Assembly: GCA_003240775.1 (NCBI GenBank)
Contig: QFNI01000002.1
Coordinates: forward strand, 99,288-163,287
DNA from: Mesorhizobium amorphae
GTDB taxonomy: Bacteria; Pseudomonadota; Alphaproteobacteria; Rhizobiales; Rhizobiaceae
Reading direction: 5' to 3'
DNA: 64,000 nucleotides
In this document: in pieces, positions 24,954-32,841 of the stretch
How the letters are laid out: each line of letters starts with the position of its first letter
Numbering within the stretch: the stretch's first letter is position 1
The notes under the pieces: generated by a model
The model's input: the letters and a program-made list of their open reading frames with translations, nothing else
Databases searched by the model: none
What the model was told of the DNA's origin: nothing
Translations under genes and position numbers: made by a program

Positions 24954-25655
24954 GTGGAGTGGTTGCGTCTCAGCCCCGAAGAGTGGAGCGCGGTTCGTCT
25001 TTCGATCCGGGTGGCGGCCTGGGCAACGCTCGCCAGCCTGCCGCCCGCCATCGCCATCGCTTGGCTGCTCGCGCGCCGCGAGTTTCCAGGCAAGGCCGTG
25101 CTCAACGGCCTCGTCCACATGCCGCTCATCCTGCCGCCCGTGGTGACCGGATATCTGCTTTTGCTGACGTTCGGCCGCCGCGGGCCGGCAGGCGCGTTTC
25201 TGGCCGAGCATTTCGGTATCGTCTTTTCGTTTCGCTGGACGGGCGCCGCGCTCGCTTGTGCCGTGATGGGTTTTCCGCTGATGGTGCGGGCGATACGACT
25301 GTCGCTCGAAGCGGTGGACCGCAAGCTCGAAGCCGCCGCCGGCACGCTTGGCGCCTCGCCTTTCGTCACGTTTCTCGCAGTCACCCTGCCGCTCGCGCTG
25401 CCCGGAGTGGTGGCGGGCGCCATCCTCTGCTTCGCCAAGGCGATGGGCGAGTTCGGCGCGACCATCACCTTCGTCTCCAACATTCCCGGCGAGACGCAGA
25501 CCCTGCCATCGGCGATCTACACCTTCACCCAAGTGCCCGGCGGCGAGGCCGGCGCGTTGCGGCTGACGCTGGTTTCGATCGTGATCGCGATGGCAGCCGT
25601 CGTCGCCTCCGAAGCCTTCGCGCGCCGCATCGACAAGCGCATGCACGTCGAATGA
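24954..25655 (+). CDS. modB: Molybdate ABC transporter permease ModB
   Basis: Inner-membrane permease of 233 aa with about five helices and the ModB/CysT motif EAAAGTLGASPFVTFLAVTLPLALPG, the loop that contacts ModC. The start is GTG at 24954. The stop overlaps the modC ATG (ATGA). Confidence 0.93.
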   Translation: MEWLRLSPEEWSAVRLSIRVAAWATLASLPPAIAIAWLLARREFPGKAVLNGLVHMPLILPPVVTGYLLLLTFGRRGPAGAFLAEHFGIVFSFRWTGAALACAVMGFPLMVRAIRLSLEAVDRKLEAAAGTLGASPFVTFLAVTLPLALPGVVAGAILCFAKAMGEFGATITFVSNIPGETQTLPSAIYTFTQVPGGEAGALRLTLVSIVIAMAAVVASEAFARRIDKRMHVE

Positions 25656-26758
25656 GCCTGGCCGTCGACATTCGTCATCAGGCCGGGGCCTTCAGCCTCG
25701 AAGCGCGCTTCGAGACTGCGGGGCGGCTGACCGCGCTGTTCGGGCCATCGGGCTCGGGCAAGACGATGCTCGTCAATCTCATCGGCGGCCTCCTCAAGCC
25801 CTCGGACGGCTCGATCAGCGTGGAGGGACGCGTGCTAGTGGATCGCGCCAGGCGCATCTTCGTGCCGCCCCACAAGCGTCGCATCGGCTACGTATTTCAG
25901 GATGCGCGCCTGTTCCCGCATCTGACGGTGCGCCAGAACCTGCGCTTCGGTCGCTTCTTCGCCTCGCGCGAGGGACGCTGGGCAGATGAGGGAGCGATCG
26001 TCGATCTGCTGGGCATCGGCCACCTTCTGGAACGCCGCCCCGCCCTTCTCTCGGGCGGGGAGAAGAGCCGCGTCGCCATAGGCCGCGCGCTGCTCGCAAG
26101 CCCCCGCCTGCTTTTGATGGACGAGCCCCTCGCTGCGCTCGACGAGAACCGCAAGCGCGAGATCCTACCCTTCATCGAACGGCTGCGCGATGAGTTGAGG
26201 GTGCCGGTCGTCTATGTCAGCCACTCGGCGGCCGAGGTCGCGCGGCTCGCGACCGATGTGGTGGTGCTCTCGCAAGGCCGTGTCACGGCGTCGGGCCCGG
26301 CCGAGACGATCCTGTCGCGGCTTGACCTGCTGCCGCCCGGCGAGGAAGGCGAAGGCGGCGCGCTGATCACGCTCGAAGCGGTGGAGGCGCTGCCGGAATG
26401 GAACCTGACCCGCCTGCGTTCGGCAGCCGGCGAATGGCAGCTGGGCGGCGTGTCGCTCAAGTCCGGCGAGCGAGTGCGCGTTCGGGTTCGAGCGCGCGAC
26501 GTGATGCTCGCCCGCACCAAGCCCGAGCAATCGAGTGCACTCAACGTGCTCAGGGGCATCGTCTCAGAGATCGCGCCCGCGTCCGAGGCGGACGTCCTCG
26601 TGACGCTCGACTGCAACGGCGAGCGCGTTCACGCGCGCGTCACGCGGTTTTCCGCACAGTCGCTCGCGATTGAGCCGGGCGTCGAGGTGTTCGCCATCGT
26701 GAAAGCCGTTAGCCTCGACCGTGCGGGGATGGCACCCCGCGCCGTCGTGCCGGCTTGA
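25652..26758 (+). CDS. modC: Molybdate ABC transporter ATPase ModC
   Basis: ATPase of 368 aa: Walker A GPSGSGKT at about 31-38, Q-loop FQDARLFPHLTV, signature LLSGGEKSRVAIGRALL, Walker B LLLMDEPLAALDENRKRE. The C-terminal third carries a TOBE domain (SALNVLRGIVSEIAP) that binds molybdate and inhibits the transporter in this family. Confidence 0.94.
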   Translation: MSLAVDIRHQAGAFSLEARFETAGRLTALFGPSGSGKTMLVNLIGGLLKPSDGSISVEGRVLVDRARRIFVPPHKRRIGYVFQDARLFPHLTVRQNLRFGRFFASREGRWADEGAIVDLLGIGHLLERRPALLSGGEKSRVAIGRALLASPRLLLMDEPLAALDENRKREILPFIERLRDELRVPVVYVSHSAAEVARLATDVVVLSQGRVTASGPAETILSRLDLLPPGEEGEGGALITLEAVEALPEWNLTRLRSAAGEWQLGGVSLKSGERVRVRVRARDVMLARTKPEQSSALNVLRGIVSEIAPASEADVLVTLDCNGERVHARVTRFSAQSLAIEPGVEVFAIVKAVSLDRAGMAPRAVVPA

Positions 26759-26801
26759 CGGCAAAGGGCGCGAACCGGCAAGCAGAAGCGGGAGCAACAC
26801 C

Positions 26802-27143
26802 ATGCCGACCCTCAGCCTCCGCATCAACCTCGACCCCGAAGGCCGCATCGGACCGGGCAAGATCGAGCTGCTGGAAGGGATCGCAGCCTTCGGCTCGATC
26901 TCGGCCGCCGCGCGCACCATGGAAATGTCCTACAAGCGCGCCTGGGACTTGGTGGAGGAGATGAACCACCTGTTCGGCAAGCCCGTGGTGCGCGGCCGCG
27001 CCGGGGGAAAGCGCGGCGGCGGGGCCGAACTGACGCCCGTAGGCCTGGCAGTAGTCACCCGCTTCCGCGCCATCGAACGCGCGGCGGCGAGCGCTGCGGA
27101 AAACCATATGGCGGCCCTGCAGGAAGAGATCGCGGCGGCTTGA
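26802..27143 (+). CDS. ModE-like regulator, HTH domain only
   Basis: Protein of 113 aa with the ModE N-terminal winged helix: GPGKIELLEGIAAFGSISAAARTMEMSYKRAWDLVEEMN at about 16-54. It stops after a helical tail; the two C-terminal TOBE domains of E. coli ModE are missing. HTH-only forms are common in alphaproteobacteria and may sense metal through the separate molbindin (inference). RBS AGAAGCGGGAG. Last gene of the mod operon, 43 bp after modC. Confidence 0.88.
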   Translation: MPTLSLRINLDPEGRIGPGKIELLEGIAAFGSISAAARTMEMSYKRAWDLVEEMNHLFGKPVVRGRAGGKRGGGAELTPVGLAVVTRFRAIERAAASAAENHMAALQEEIAAA

Positions 27144-27208
27144 CCTGAGAATCCATACCGTAACCTCGATAGAACCGAGGACCTCGCAGAGACGACGTCC
27201 CAAGTGCG

Positions 27209-27223
27209 TAGAATTTCATTCTA
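27209..27223. promoter_or_regulatory. Candidate operator upstream of sulfate operon
   Basis: TAGAATTTCATTCTA, perfect 6-bp arms around TTC, 128 bp before the sulfate-binding protein start. The 207-bp modE-to-sbp gap also holds a pyrimidine-rich leader (about 27249-27313). Confidence 0.5.
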
Positions 27224-27351
27224 TTGAGGCCCTGCCTCGCAACCGCAATTTACCCCCGTCCACTCTTCATCTCCTCTCCCTCAACCACGCTTTTCTCCCC
27301 CTCCCCGCTATCCTCGTCTCCGAACCGAATTCCGTTCCCCTCGGAGACCCC

Positions 27352-28338
27352 ATGAGAAAGATTCTCGCCGCCGGCCTCGGGCTCGCGGCCATGCTTGCCG
27401 CCTCTTCGCCGAGCTTCGCCGCCGACAAGCTGCTCAATGCCTCCTACGACATCGCGCGCGAACTGTTTGCGGCCGTGAACCAAGCCTATGTGGCGAAGCA
27501 CCCCGGCATCACGATCGACCAGAGCCACGCCGGCACCTCCAAGCAGGCGCGTGCCATCGCCGAGGGCCTTGAAGCCGATGTCGTCACCTTCAACCAAGTG
27601 CCGGACGTCGACTTCCTCGCCAAGAACGGCCTCGTCTCAGCCGACTGGCAGGGCGATTTCCCCAACCAGTCCTCGCCTTTCTATTCGCTGCCGTCCTTCG
27701 TCGTGCGCGCCGGCAACCCCAAGAACATCAAAGATTGGGGTGACCTCGTGCGCGAAGACGTTCAGGTCGTCTTTCCCAACCCCAAGACCTCGGGCAACGG
27801 GCGCTACACCTATCTCGCGGCCTATGCCTACGCGAACGAAGCCTTTGGCGGCGACCGGACCAAGGTGCACGAGTTCATCACCACGCTGTTCAGCCGGGTG
27901 CCGGTGTTCGACACGGGCGGCCGCGCGGCGACCACCACCTTCGCCGAGCGCGGCACGGGCGACGTGCTGATCACCTTCGAGGCCGAAACCAAAAGCGTGG
28001 TGAAGCAGTACGGCCCTGACAAATACGAGGCGGTGACGCCGTCCGTCAGCCTGCTCGGCGAGTTCCCCGTGGCCATCGTCGACACTGTGGTGGACAAGCA
28101 CGGCACGCGCGATCTCGCCAAGAACTACCTCGAATTCCTCTACACGCCCGAAGGTCAGAAGATCGCCGCAGAGTTCGGCCATCGCGTGCACGAGCCGACG
28201 GTCGCAGCCGAATTCCAGGCACAGTTCCCCGAGGTTCGCCTGTTGACCGTGGACGAAGCCTTCGGCGGCTGGGCCAAGGTTCAGGAAGAGCATTTCGCCT
28301 CCGGCGGCGTGCTTGACCAGCTCTACGGCGACCGCTAA
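27352..28338 (+). CDS. Sulfate/thiosulfate-binding protein
   Basis: Periplasmic binding protein of 328 aa (Sbp/CysP family) with signal peptide (1-24, SFAADK). Conserved LLNASYDIARELFAAVN, DQSHAGTSKQARAI, NPKTSGNGRYTYLAAYAYA and DVLITFEAE, which line the sulfate site. RBS CGGAGA. First gene of the sulfate importer, followed by a terminator-like hairpin that may keep its level above that of the membrane genes. Confidence 0.93.
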   Translation: MRKILAAGLGLAAMLAASSPSFAADKLLNASYDIARELFAAVNQAYVAKHPGITIDQSHAGTSKQARAIAEGLEADVVTFNQVPDVDFLAKNGLVSADWQGDFPNQSSPFYSLPSFVVRAGNPKNIKDWGDLVREDVQVVFPNPKTSGNGRYTYLAAYAYANEAFGGDRTKVHEFITTLFSRVPVFDTGGRAATTTFAERGTGDVLITFEAETKSVVKQYGPDKYEAVTPSVSLLGEFPVAIVDTVVDKHGTRDLAKNYLEFLYTPEGQKIAAEFGHRVHEPTVAAEFQAQFPEVRLLTVDEAFGGWAKVQEEHFASGGVLDQLYGDR

Positions 28339-28353
28339 CCCTTCCACTCGACG

Positions 28354-28389
28354 AAAGGCGGACCGGCCATCACCGGGCCGCCTTTTCCT
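28354..28389 (+). terminator. Terminator-like hairpin between sulfate-binding protein and cysT
   Basis: AAAGGCGG/CCGCCTTT (28354-28361 with 28378-28385) extended inward by CCGG/CCGG, then TTTTCC. It lies inside an operon, so partial termination or 3'-end protection of the first cistron is likely. Confidence 0.6.
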
Positions 28390-29232
28390 TTGTCCAACGG
28401 GATCAGGCTCTTGGCTCGTCGCGTCCTTCCCGGCCTGCCCTTGGCGCTCGGCTTCACCCTTCTCTATCTCGCCGTGATCGTGCTCCTGCCGCTTGGCGCG
28501 CTGGTCTTCAAGGCAGCAAGCCTGGGCTTCGAGGATTACTGGCGCATCGTGTCCGGCTCGCGCGCGGTGGCAAGTTATCGCGTCACCGTTCTGTCGGCGC
28601 TTGCGGCCACCGCCTTCAACCTCGTCTTCGGGCTGGCGCTCGCCTGGGTGCTGACGCGCTATCGCTTTCCCGGCCGCCGACTGCTCGACGCGCTGGTCGA
28701 CCTGCCCTTCGCGTTGCCCACGGCCGTGGCCGGCATTTCGCTTACTGCGCTTTTCAGCACGAATGGCTGGTTCGGCGCGCCGCTCTCGCAGCTCGGCATC
28801 ACCGTCGCCTACACGCCGCTCGGCATCATGGTGGCGATGGCCTTCACCTCACTGCCCTTCGTGGTGCGCACGGTGCAGCCGGTGCTGGAAGATCTCGACC
28901 CCGCTTTGGAGGAGGCTGCGCAATCGCTCGGCGGCCGCGACGGCACGATCTTCCGCCGCGTGATCCTGCCGCTTCTCACGCCCGCGATCCTGGCAGGCGT
29001 CTCGCTTTCCTTCGCGCGCAGCCTGGGCGAGTTCGGCGCCATCATCTTCATCGCCGGCAACCAGCCCAACCGCACGGAGATCACGGCGCTTTTGGCCTTT
29101 ATCCGGCTCGAGGAATACGACTATCCGGCCGCGGCAGCCATCGCCTCCGTGCTTCTGATCACGGCCTTCATCATGCTTGCCGTCACCAACGCGCTGCAGG
29201 CCCGCGCGCTTCGCTACATGCGCCGGAGCTGA
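28390..29232 (+). CDS. cysT: Sulfate ABC transporter permease CysT
   Basis: Permease of 280 aa with six or so helices and the EAA-like loop EEAAQSLGGRDGTIFRRVILPLLTPA. The YRFPGRRLLDALVDLPFALPTAVAG segment is typical of CysT/CysU. The start is TTG at 28390, right in the T-tail of the hairpin before it, with no good Shine-Dalgarno; a later start cannot be excluded. Three bases separate it from cysW. Confidence 0.9.
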   Translation: MSNGIRLLARRVLPGLPLALGFTLLYLAVIVLLPLGALVFKAASLGFEDYWRIVSGSRAVASYRVTVLSALAATAFNLVFGLALAWVLTRYRFPGRRLLDALVDLPFALPTAVAGISLTALFSTNGWFGAPLSQLGITVAYTPLGIMVAMAFTSLPFVVRTVQPVLEDLDPALEEAAQSLGGRDGTIFRRVILPLLTPAILAGVSLSFARSLGEFGAIIFIAGNQPNRTEITALLAFIRLEEYDYPAAAAIASVLLITAFIMLAVTNALQARALRYMRRS

Positions 29233-29235
29233 CCC

Positions 29236-30129
29236 ATGGCCCATTTGTCTTCCTCCGGGCCCCGCCGCGTCGGTGAGGCGCCCCTCGTCAAATGGATGCT
29301 GATCGGCCTGGTGGTCGTGGTCGCGCTGTTCGTGATCGTGGCCCCGCTGGTCGTAATCGGCGTCGAAGCCTTCGGCCGCGGATGGGAGGGTTGCGTCAAC
29401 GCTGTGACCGAGCGCGACACGGTGAGCGCGGTTACGCTAACCGTGCTGGTCGCCTTGATCGCCGTGCCCATCAACACGCTGTTCGGCGTCGCTGCGGCCT
29501 GGGCGGTCACCAAGTTCGATTTCTGGGGCCGCCGTTTCCTGATCATCCTGATCGAGATTCCTTTCTCGATCTCGCCCATCGTGGCGGGCGTCGCCTATCT
29601 CTTCGTCTACGGCCTGCAAGGGCTGTTCGGACCAACGTTGCAATCGCAGGGCATATCCATCCTGTTCGCGCTTCCGGGCATCGTGATGGCCTCGATGTTC
29701 GTGACCGCGCCCTTCGTGGCGCGCGAGCTGATCCCGCTCATGCAGGCGCAGGGGCGCGATCTCGAGGAAGCCGCGACCTCGCTGGGCGCCTCGGGCTTCC
29801 GCACCTTCTGGTCGGTGACGCTACCCAACGTGCGCTGGGCGATGCTCTACGGCATCATCTTGTGCAACGCCCGAGTGATGGGCGAGTTCGGCGCGGTTTC
29901 GGTGGTTTCCGGCAACATCCGCGGCCAGACCAACACGCTGCCGCTGCATGTGGAGCTGCTCTACCACGACTATCAAACGGCAGCCTCCTTCGCCGCAGCC
30001 TCGATCCTTGCCCTGCTTGCGGTCGTCACCCTGTTCGCCAAGGTGTGGCTCGAAGGCCGAGGCGCCGGCCGCGCCAGACGTCCCAGCCTTTCCGGCCCGC
30101 CCGTTCCCGCACTGGAGAAGACCCCGTGA
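29236..30129 (+). CDS. cysW: Sulfate ABC transporter permease CysW
   Basis: Permease of 297 aa: WAVTKFDFWGRRFLIILIEIPFSISPIVAG, FVYGLQGLFG, and the EEAATSLGASGFRTFWSVTLPNV coupling loop. Pairs with CysT in the membrane. The C-terminal tail is proline-rich. Its stop overlaps the GTG start of cysA. Confidence 0.92.
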   Translation: MAHLSSSGPRRVGEAPLVKWMLIGLVVVVALFVIVAPLVVIGVEAFGRGWEGCVNAVTERDTVSAVTLTVLVALIAVPINTLFGVAAAWAVTKFDFWGRRFLIILIEIPFSISPIVAGVAYLFVYGLQGLFGPTLQSQGISILFALPGIVMASMFVTAPFVARELIPLMQAQGRDLEEAATSLGASGFRTFWSVTLPNVRWAMLYGIILCNARVMGEFGAVSVVSGNIRGQTNTLPLHVELLYHDYQTAASFAAASILALLAVVTLFAKVWLEGRGAGRARRPSLSGPPVPALEKTP

Positions 30130-31148
30130 AGATCCGGCTCGAACAGGTCGTCAAGACGTTCAGCACCTTTCGCGCGGTGCGCGGCGTGTCGCTCGAGATC
30201 CAGAGCGGCGAGCTGGTCGCCCTGCTCGGTCCCTCCGGCTCGGGCAAGACCACGATCCTGCGCATGATAGCTGGCCTCGAGTATCCCGACGGCGGCCAGA
30301 TCTTCTTCGGCGACGAGGACGCGACCCACATCCCCGTGCGAGACCGCGGCGTGGGCTTCGTGTTTCAATCCTACGCGCTTTTCCCGCACATGACGGTCAA
30401 CGAGAACATCGGCTTCGGCATCGAGGTCTCCCGCAAGCGCAAGCGGCCGCGCGCGGAGATCGACAAACGCGTGAGCGAGCTTCTCGGCCTGATGCGGCTC
30501 GACGGCCTGGGCGACCGCTTTCCCGGCCAAATCTCGGGCGGTCAGCGCCAGCGCGTGGCGCTCGCACGCGCGCTGGCCGTGGAGCCCACGGTCCTGCTGC
30601 TCGACGAGCCTTTCGGCGCGCTCGATGCCAATGTGCGCCGCGAACTGCGACGCTGGCTGCGCTCGATCCACGAGGAACTGGGCATCACCACGCTCTTCGT
30701 CACCCACGACCAGGAGGAAGCGCTCGACCTCGCCGACCGCGTGGTGATCCTGAACGAGGGCCAGATCGTGCAGGAAGGCACGCCCGAACAGGTGAGCCGA
30801 ACCCCCAATTCGCGCTTCGTGACGACCTTCCTGGGCGACACCAACCGCATCCCCGCGAGTGTCGCGAACGGCGTCGCGACAGTGGGCTCGGCCTATCTGC
30901 CCGCTCCTCTCGCGCAGGACGGCGCAGCCGAGCTCCTCGCCCGCCCAGGCGATCTCCGCTGGGACGCAGCCGGCCCCGGCATCAGTGCCCGCATCGAGCG
31001 CGTGATCGACCGCCCGGATGGGCGGCGGCTGGTGGTCGTCACGGATGGCGGCGAGCATTTGGAACTCGATGTGGAACCGGAGGTGTCGGCCGCGGTGGGG
31101 GCGAATGGTTTCGTGACGGTGCGACGCGGGCAGGTATTCAACGTGTAG
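30126..31148 (+). CDS. cysA: Sulfate ABC transporter ATPase CysA
   Basis: ATPase of 340 aa: Walker A GPSGSGKT at about 36-43, FQSYALFPHMTVNENIGFG, signature ISGGQRQRVALARAL, Walker B LLLLDEPFGALDA, and H-loop THDQEEALDLADR. A C-terminal TOBE-like region follows. GTG start, 4-nt overlap with cysW. Last gene of the importer. Confidence 0.93.
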   Translation: MKIRLEQVVKTFSTFRAVRGVSLEIQSGELVALLGPSGSGKTTILRMIAGLEYPDGGQIFFGDEDATHIPVRDRGVGFVFQSYALFPHMTVNENIGFGIEVSRKRKRPRAEIDKRVSELLGLMRLDGLGDRFPGQISGGQRQRVALARALAVEPTVLLLDEPFGALDANVRRELRRWLRSIHEELGITTLFVTHDQEEALDLADRVVILNEGQIVQEGTPEQVSRTPNSRFVTTFLGDTNRIPASVANGVATVGSAYLPAPLAQDGAAELLARPGDLRWDAAGPGISARIERVIDRPDGRRLVVVTDGGEHLELDVEPEVSAAVGANGFVTVRRGQVFNV

Positions 31149-31180
31149 AGTTCTGAGCCGTTGGGTGCGGCTTCAAGGTC

Positions 31181-31319
31181 ACGGCATGGATTCTCGGGTC
31201 AAGCCCGAGAATGACGAGTGGAGAGGAGGTCACGGCCAACAGGTAGCGCTGGGGGCTCCACTCTCCCACCTCCACCCTACCTTCGTCATTCTCGGGCTTG
31301 ACCCGAGAATCCATGCCGT
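31181..31319. repeat. Inverted pair of 37-bp palindromic elements
   Basis: Copy 1 (31181-31217) begins ACGGCATGGATTCTCGGG; copy 2 (31283-31319) is its exact reverse complement, 65 bp away. Each copy has its own dyad: ATTCTCGGG, TCAAG, CCCGAGAAT. Elements of this sequence are, from memory, frequent between genes in Mesorhizobium-like genomes. Copy 2 overlaps the 3' end of the phosphatase gene. Confidence 0.9.
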
Positions 31320-31831
31320 GGCGTCTCCTCCCCAACTACCCAGCAAAATGGCACACCCTCGAACGCCTCGGCGCCGCGTCCGATCCCTGCTATCGCCTCG
31401 ACCATCCGCCCCGCCCGTCCGAGCGCATCGTCCGCGAGCCGCACCAGGTACGGATTGGGTGTGGCCATCGGCGAAAGTGCTCTCAGTTCGGCCGCCAACT
31501 CCGCTTCGTCCCTCCCCGGCTCCGACGCCGCCGCCAGAATGAACGCCACGGCCGTCGAGCGCGATATGCCGGCATAGCAGTGGACGAGCAGAACTCCGTC
31601 CGCCTGCCCAACGAAATCCAGCACAGCTTGGACGTCCTGCAACTTCGGCGAAACCAGCCCCGGCCGATCCGCCGCGATATCATTCATCACGAGATGCAGT
31701 TGGCGCTCATTCGGAACCCCCGGAATGGGAAACGCCTCCGCACCTGGCGAACGCAGTGCGATCGCCCAGCCGGGTCGGTGCTCTTCCACCACGCGCTCCA
31801 CAGCCGAGCGCGGGGCGACCACGATCTTCAC
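31286..31831 (-). CDS. Dual-specificity/tyrosine phosphatase family protein
   Basis: Protein of 181 aa with the P-loop phosphatase motif HCYAGISRS (HCX5RS) at about 101-109 and a likely general-acid region before it. It is coupled to cobC by a 4-nt ATGA overlap, so it is co-expressed with a cobalamin gene; its substrate is unknown and a role in cobalamin synthesis is speculative. The last dozen residues and the stop are encoded by the palindromic repeat at 31283-31319, so the C-terminus looks acquired. Confidence 0.82.
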   Translation of the reverse strand: MKIVVAPRSAVERVVEEHRPGWAIALRSPGAEAFPIPGVPNERQLHLVMNDIAADRPGLVSPKLQDVQAVLDFVGQADGVLLVHCYAGISRSTAVAFILAAASEPGRDEAELAAELRALSPMATPNPYLVRLADDALGRAGRMVEAIAGIGRGAEAFEGVPFCWVVGEETPRHGFSGQARE

Positions 31832-32841
31832 GGAACGCTCCCTAGCGCGCGGTCGAGCCGCTCCCAGCCTGCTTCGTCACCCGGCAGGCCGAAGCGCAGG
31901 GCGTCCGGCGTGGCCTCGAAGCGGCGGAGATAGATGCCGCCCTTCCCGCACGCATCGAACACCACGGCCGCGCGCGAACTGCGCACGAACCGGAAGAGGC
32001 TGGTGCCGCCAGAAACCGTCAAGTCGCGCCGCGCAAGCAGGGCATCGAGCCGCGCGGCATCCGCGGCCAAGCGCGCCCGCATGTCATCCTGCCAAGCTGC
32101 GTCGCCCAGCGCCACTCGCCCGACCTCCGCCGCCGGCCCGCTCGCCGCCCACGGTCCGAACTCCGCTTGAATCTTTTGCGCAAGCGCTTCGTGTGCCACG
32201 CCAAAGCCGAGCCGCAAGCCTGCGAGACCGAAGAACTTTCCGAAAGACCGCAGCACCACGAGATTGGGCACGTCGCTCACCGCGCCGCACATCCCAGCGC
32301 GCGCGAGATCGCCCACATCCATGAAGGCCTCGTCTACCACCAGAAGCCCGCCGCGCCGGTGAAGCCGCGCGGCGAGATCGAGCAGGACCGGCCGGTCGAG
32401 CAACCGTCCATCAGGGTTGTTGGGGTTGACCAGCACCGCGAGGTCCGCCTCGGCAAGCGCGTCCACGCTCTCGACTTCCTCGACGCGATGTCCGATGAGC
32501 CGCGCAGCGCGGGCGTGTTCGGCATAGGTGGGCGACAGCACGCGCGCCAGGCCAGGCTGAACGAGGCGGGCGACGAGCGGCAGCAGGATTTGCGTGCCGG
32601 GCGCCGCGACCACGTTGGCAGCCGATGGCGCGCGGTAGGCCTGCGCCGCTGCTACACGCAGGGCGTCGTCCGCTTCCGGCAAGCGCTCCCAGGCGCTGGC
32701 GGGGATCGGCGGCAGCTTGTAAGGGTGCGGGTTGATGCCGGTGGACAGGTCGATCCAGGGCTCGGGCGCGTGGGGAAACAGCGCTCGTGCACTGGCCAGG
32801 CTCCCGCCGTGATCGCGCACCTCTTCCGGCCTGCTCACCAT
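31828..32841 (-). CDS. cobC: L-threonine-O-3-phosphate decarboxylase CobC
   Basis: PLP-dependent class I/II aminotransferase-fold enzyme of 337 aa, which makes (R)-1-amino-2-propanol phosphate for the nucleotide-loop linker. It shows HGGSL near the N-terminus, DLSTGINPHPYK, VNPNNPDGRLL, VVDEAFMD, and the PLP lysine in SFGKFFGLAGLRLGF. Symbol follows Pseudomonas denitrificans usage (Salmonella CobD). Its ATG overlaps the ATG of cobD on the other strand. Confidence 0.92.
   Translation of the reverse strand: MVSRPEEVRDHGGSLASARALFPHAPEPWIDLSTGINPHPYKLPPIPASAWERLPEADDALRVAAAQAYRAPSAANVVAAPGTQILLPLVARLVQPGLARVLSPTYAEHARAARLIGHRVEEVESVDALAEADLAVLVNPNNPDGRLLDRPVLLDLAARLHRRGGLLVVDEAFMDVGDLARAGMCGAVSDVPNLVVLRSFGKFFGLAGLRLGFGVAHEALAQKIQAEFGPWAASGPAAEVGRVALGDAAWQDDMRARLAADAARLDALLARRDLTVSGGTSLFRFVRSSRAAVVFDACGKGGIYLRRFEATPDALRFGLPGDEAGWERLDRALGSVP

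Noticed and set aside
27164..27180. CCTCG/CGAGG hairpin after modE as a terminator
   Set aside because: Only a 5-bp stem and no T-run follows; not enough to call.
31165..31320. Short open frames through the palindromic repeat pair (for example 31165-31542 plus)
   Set aside because: Frames arise from the repeat and from antisense of the phosphatase gene; no codon-use support.
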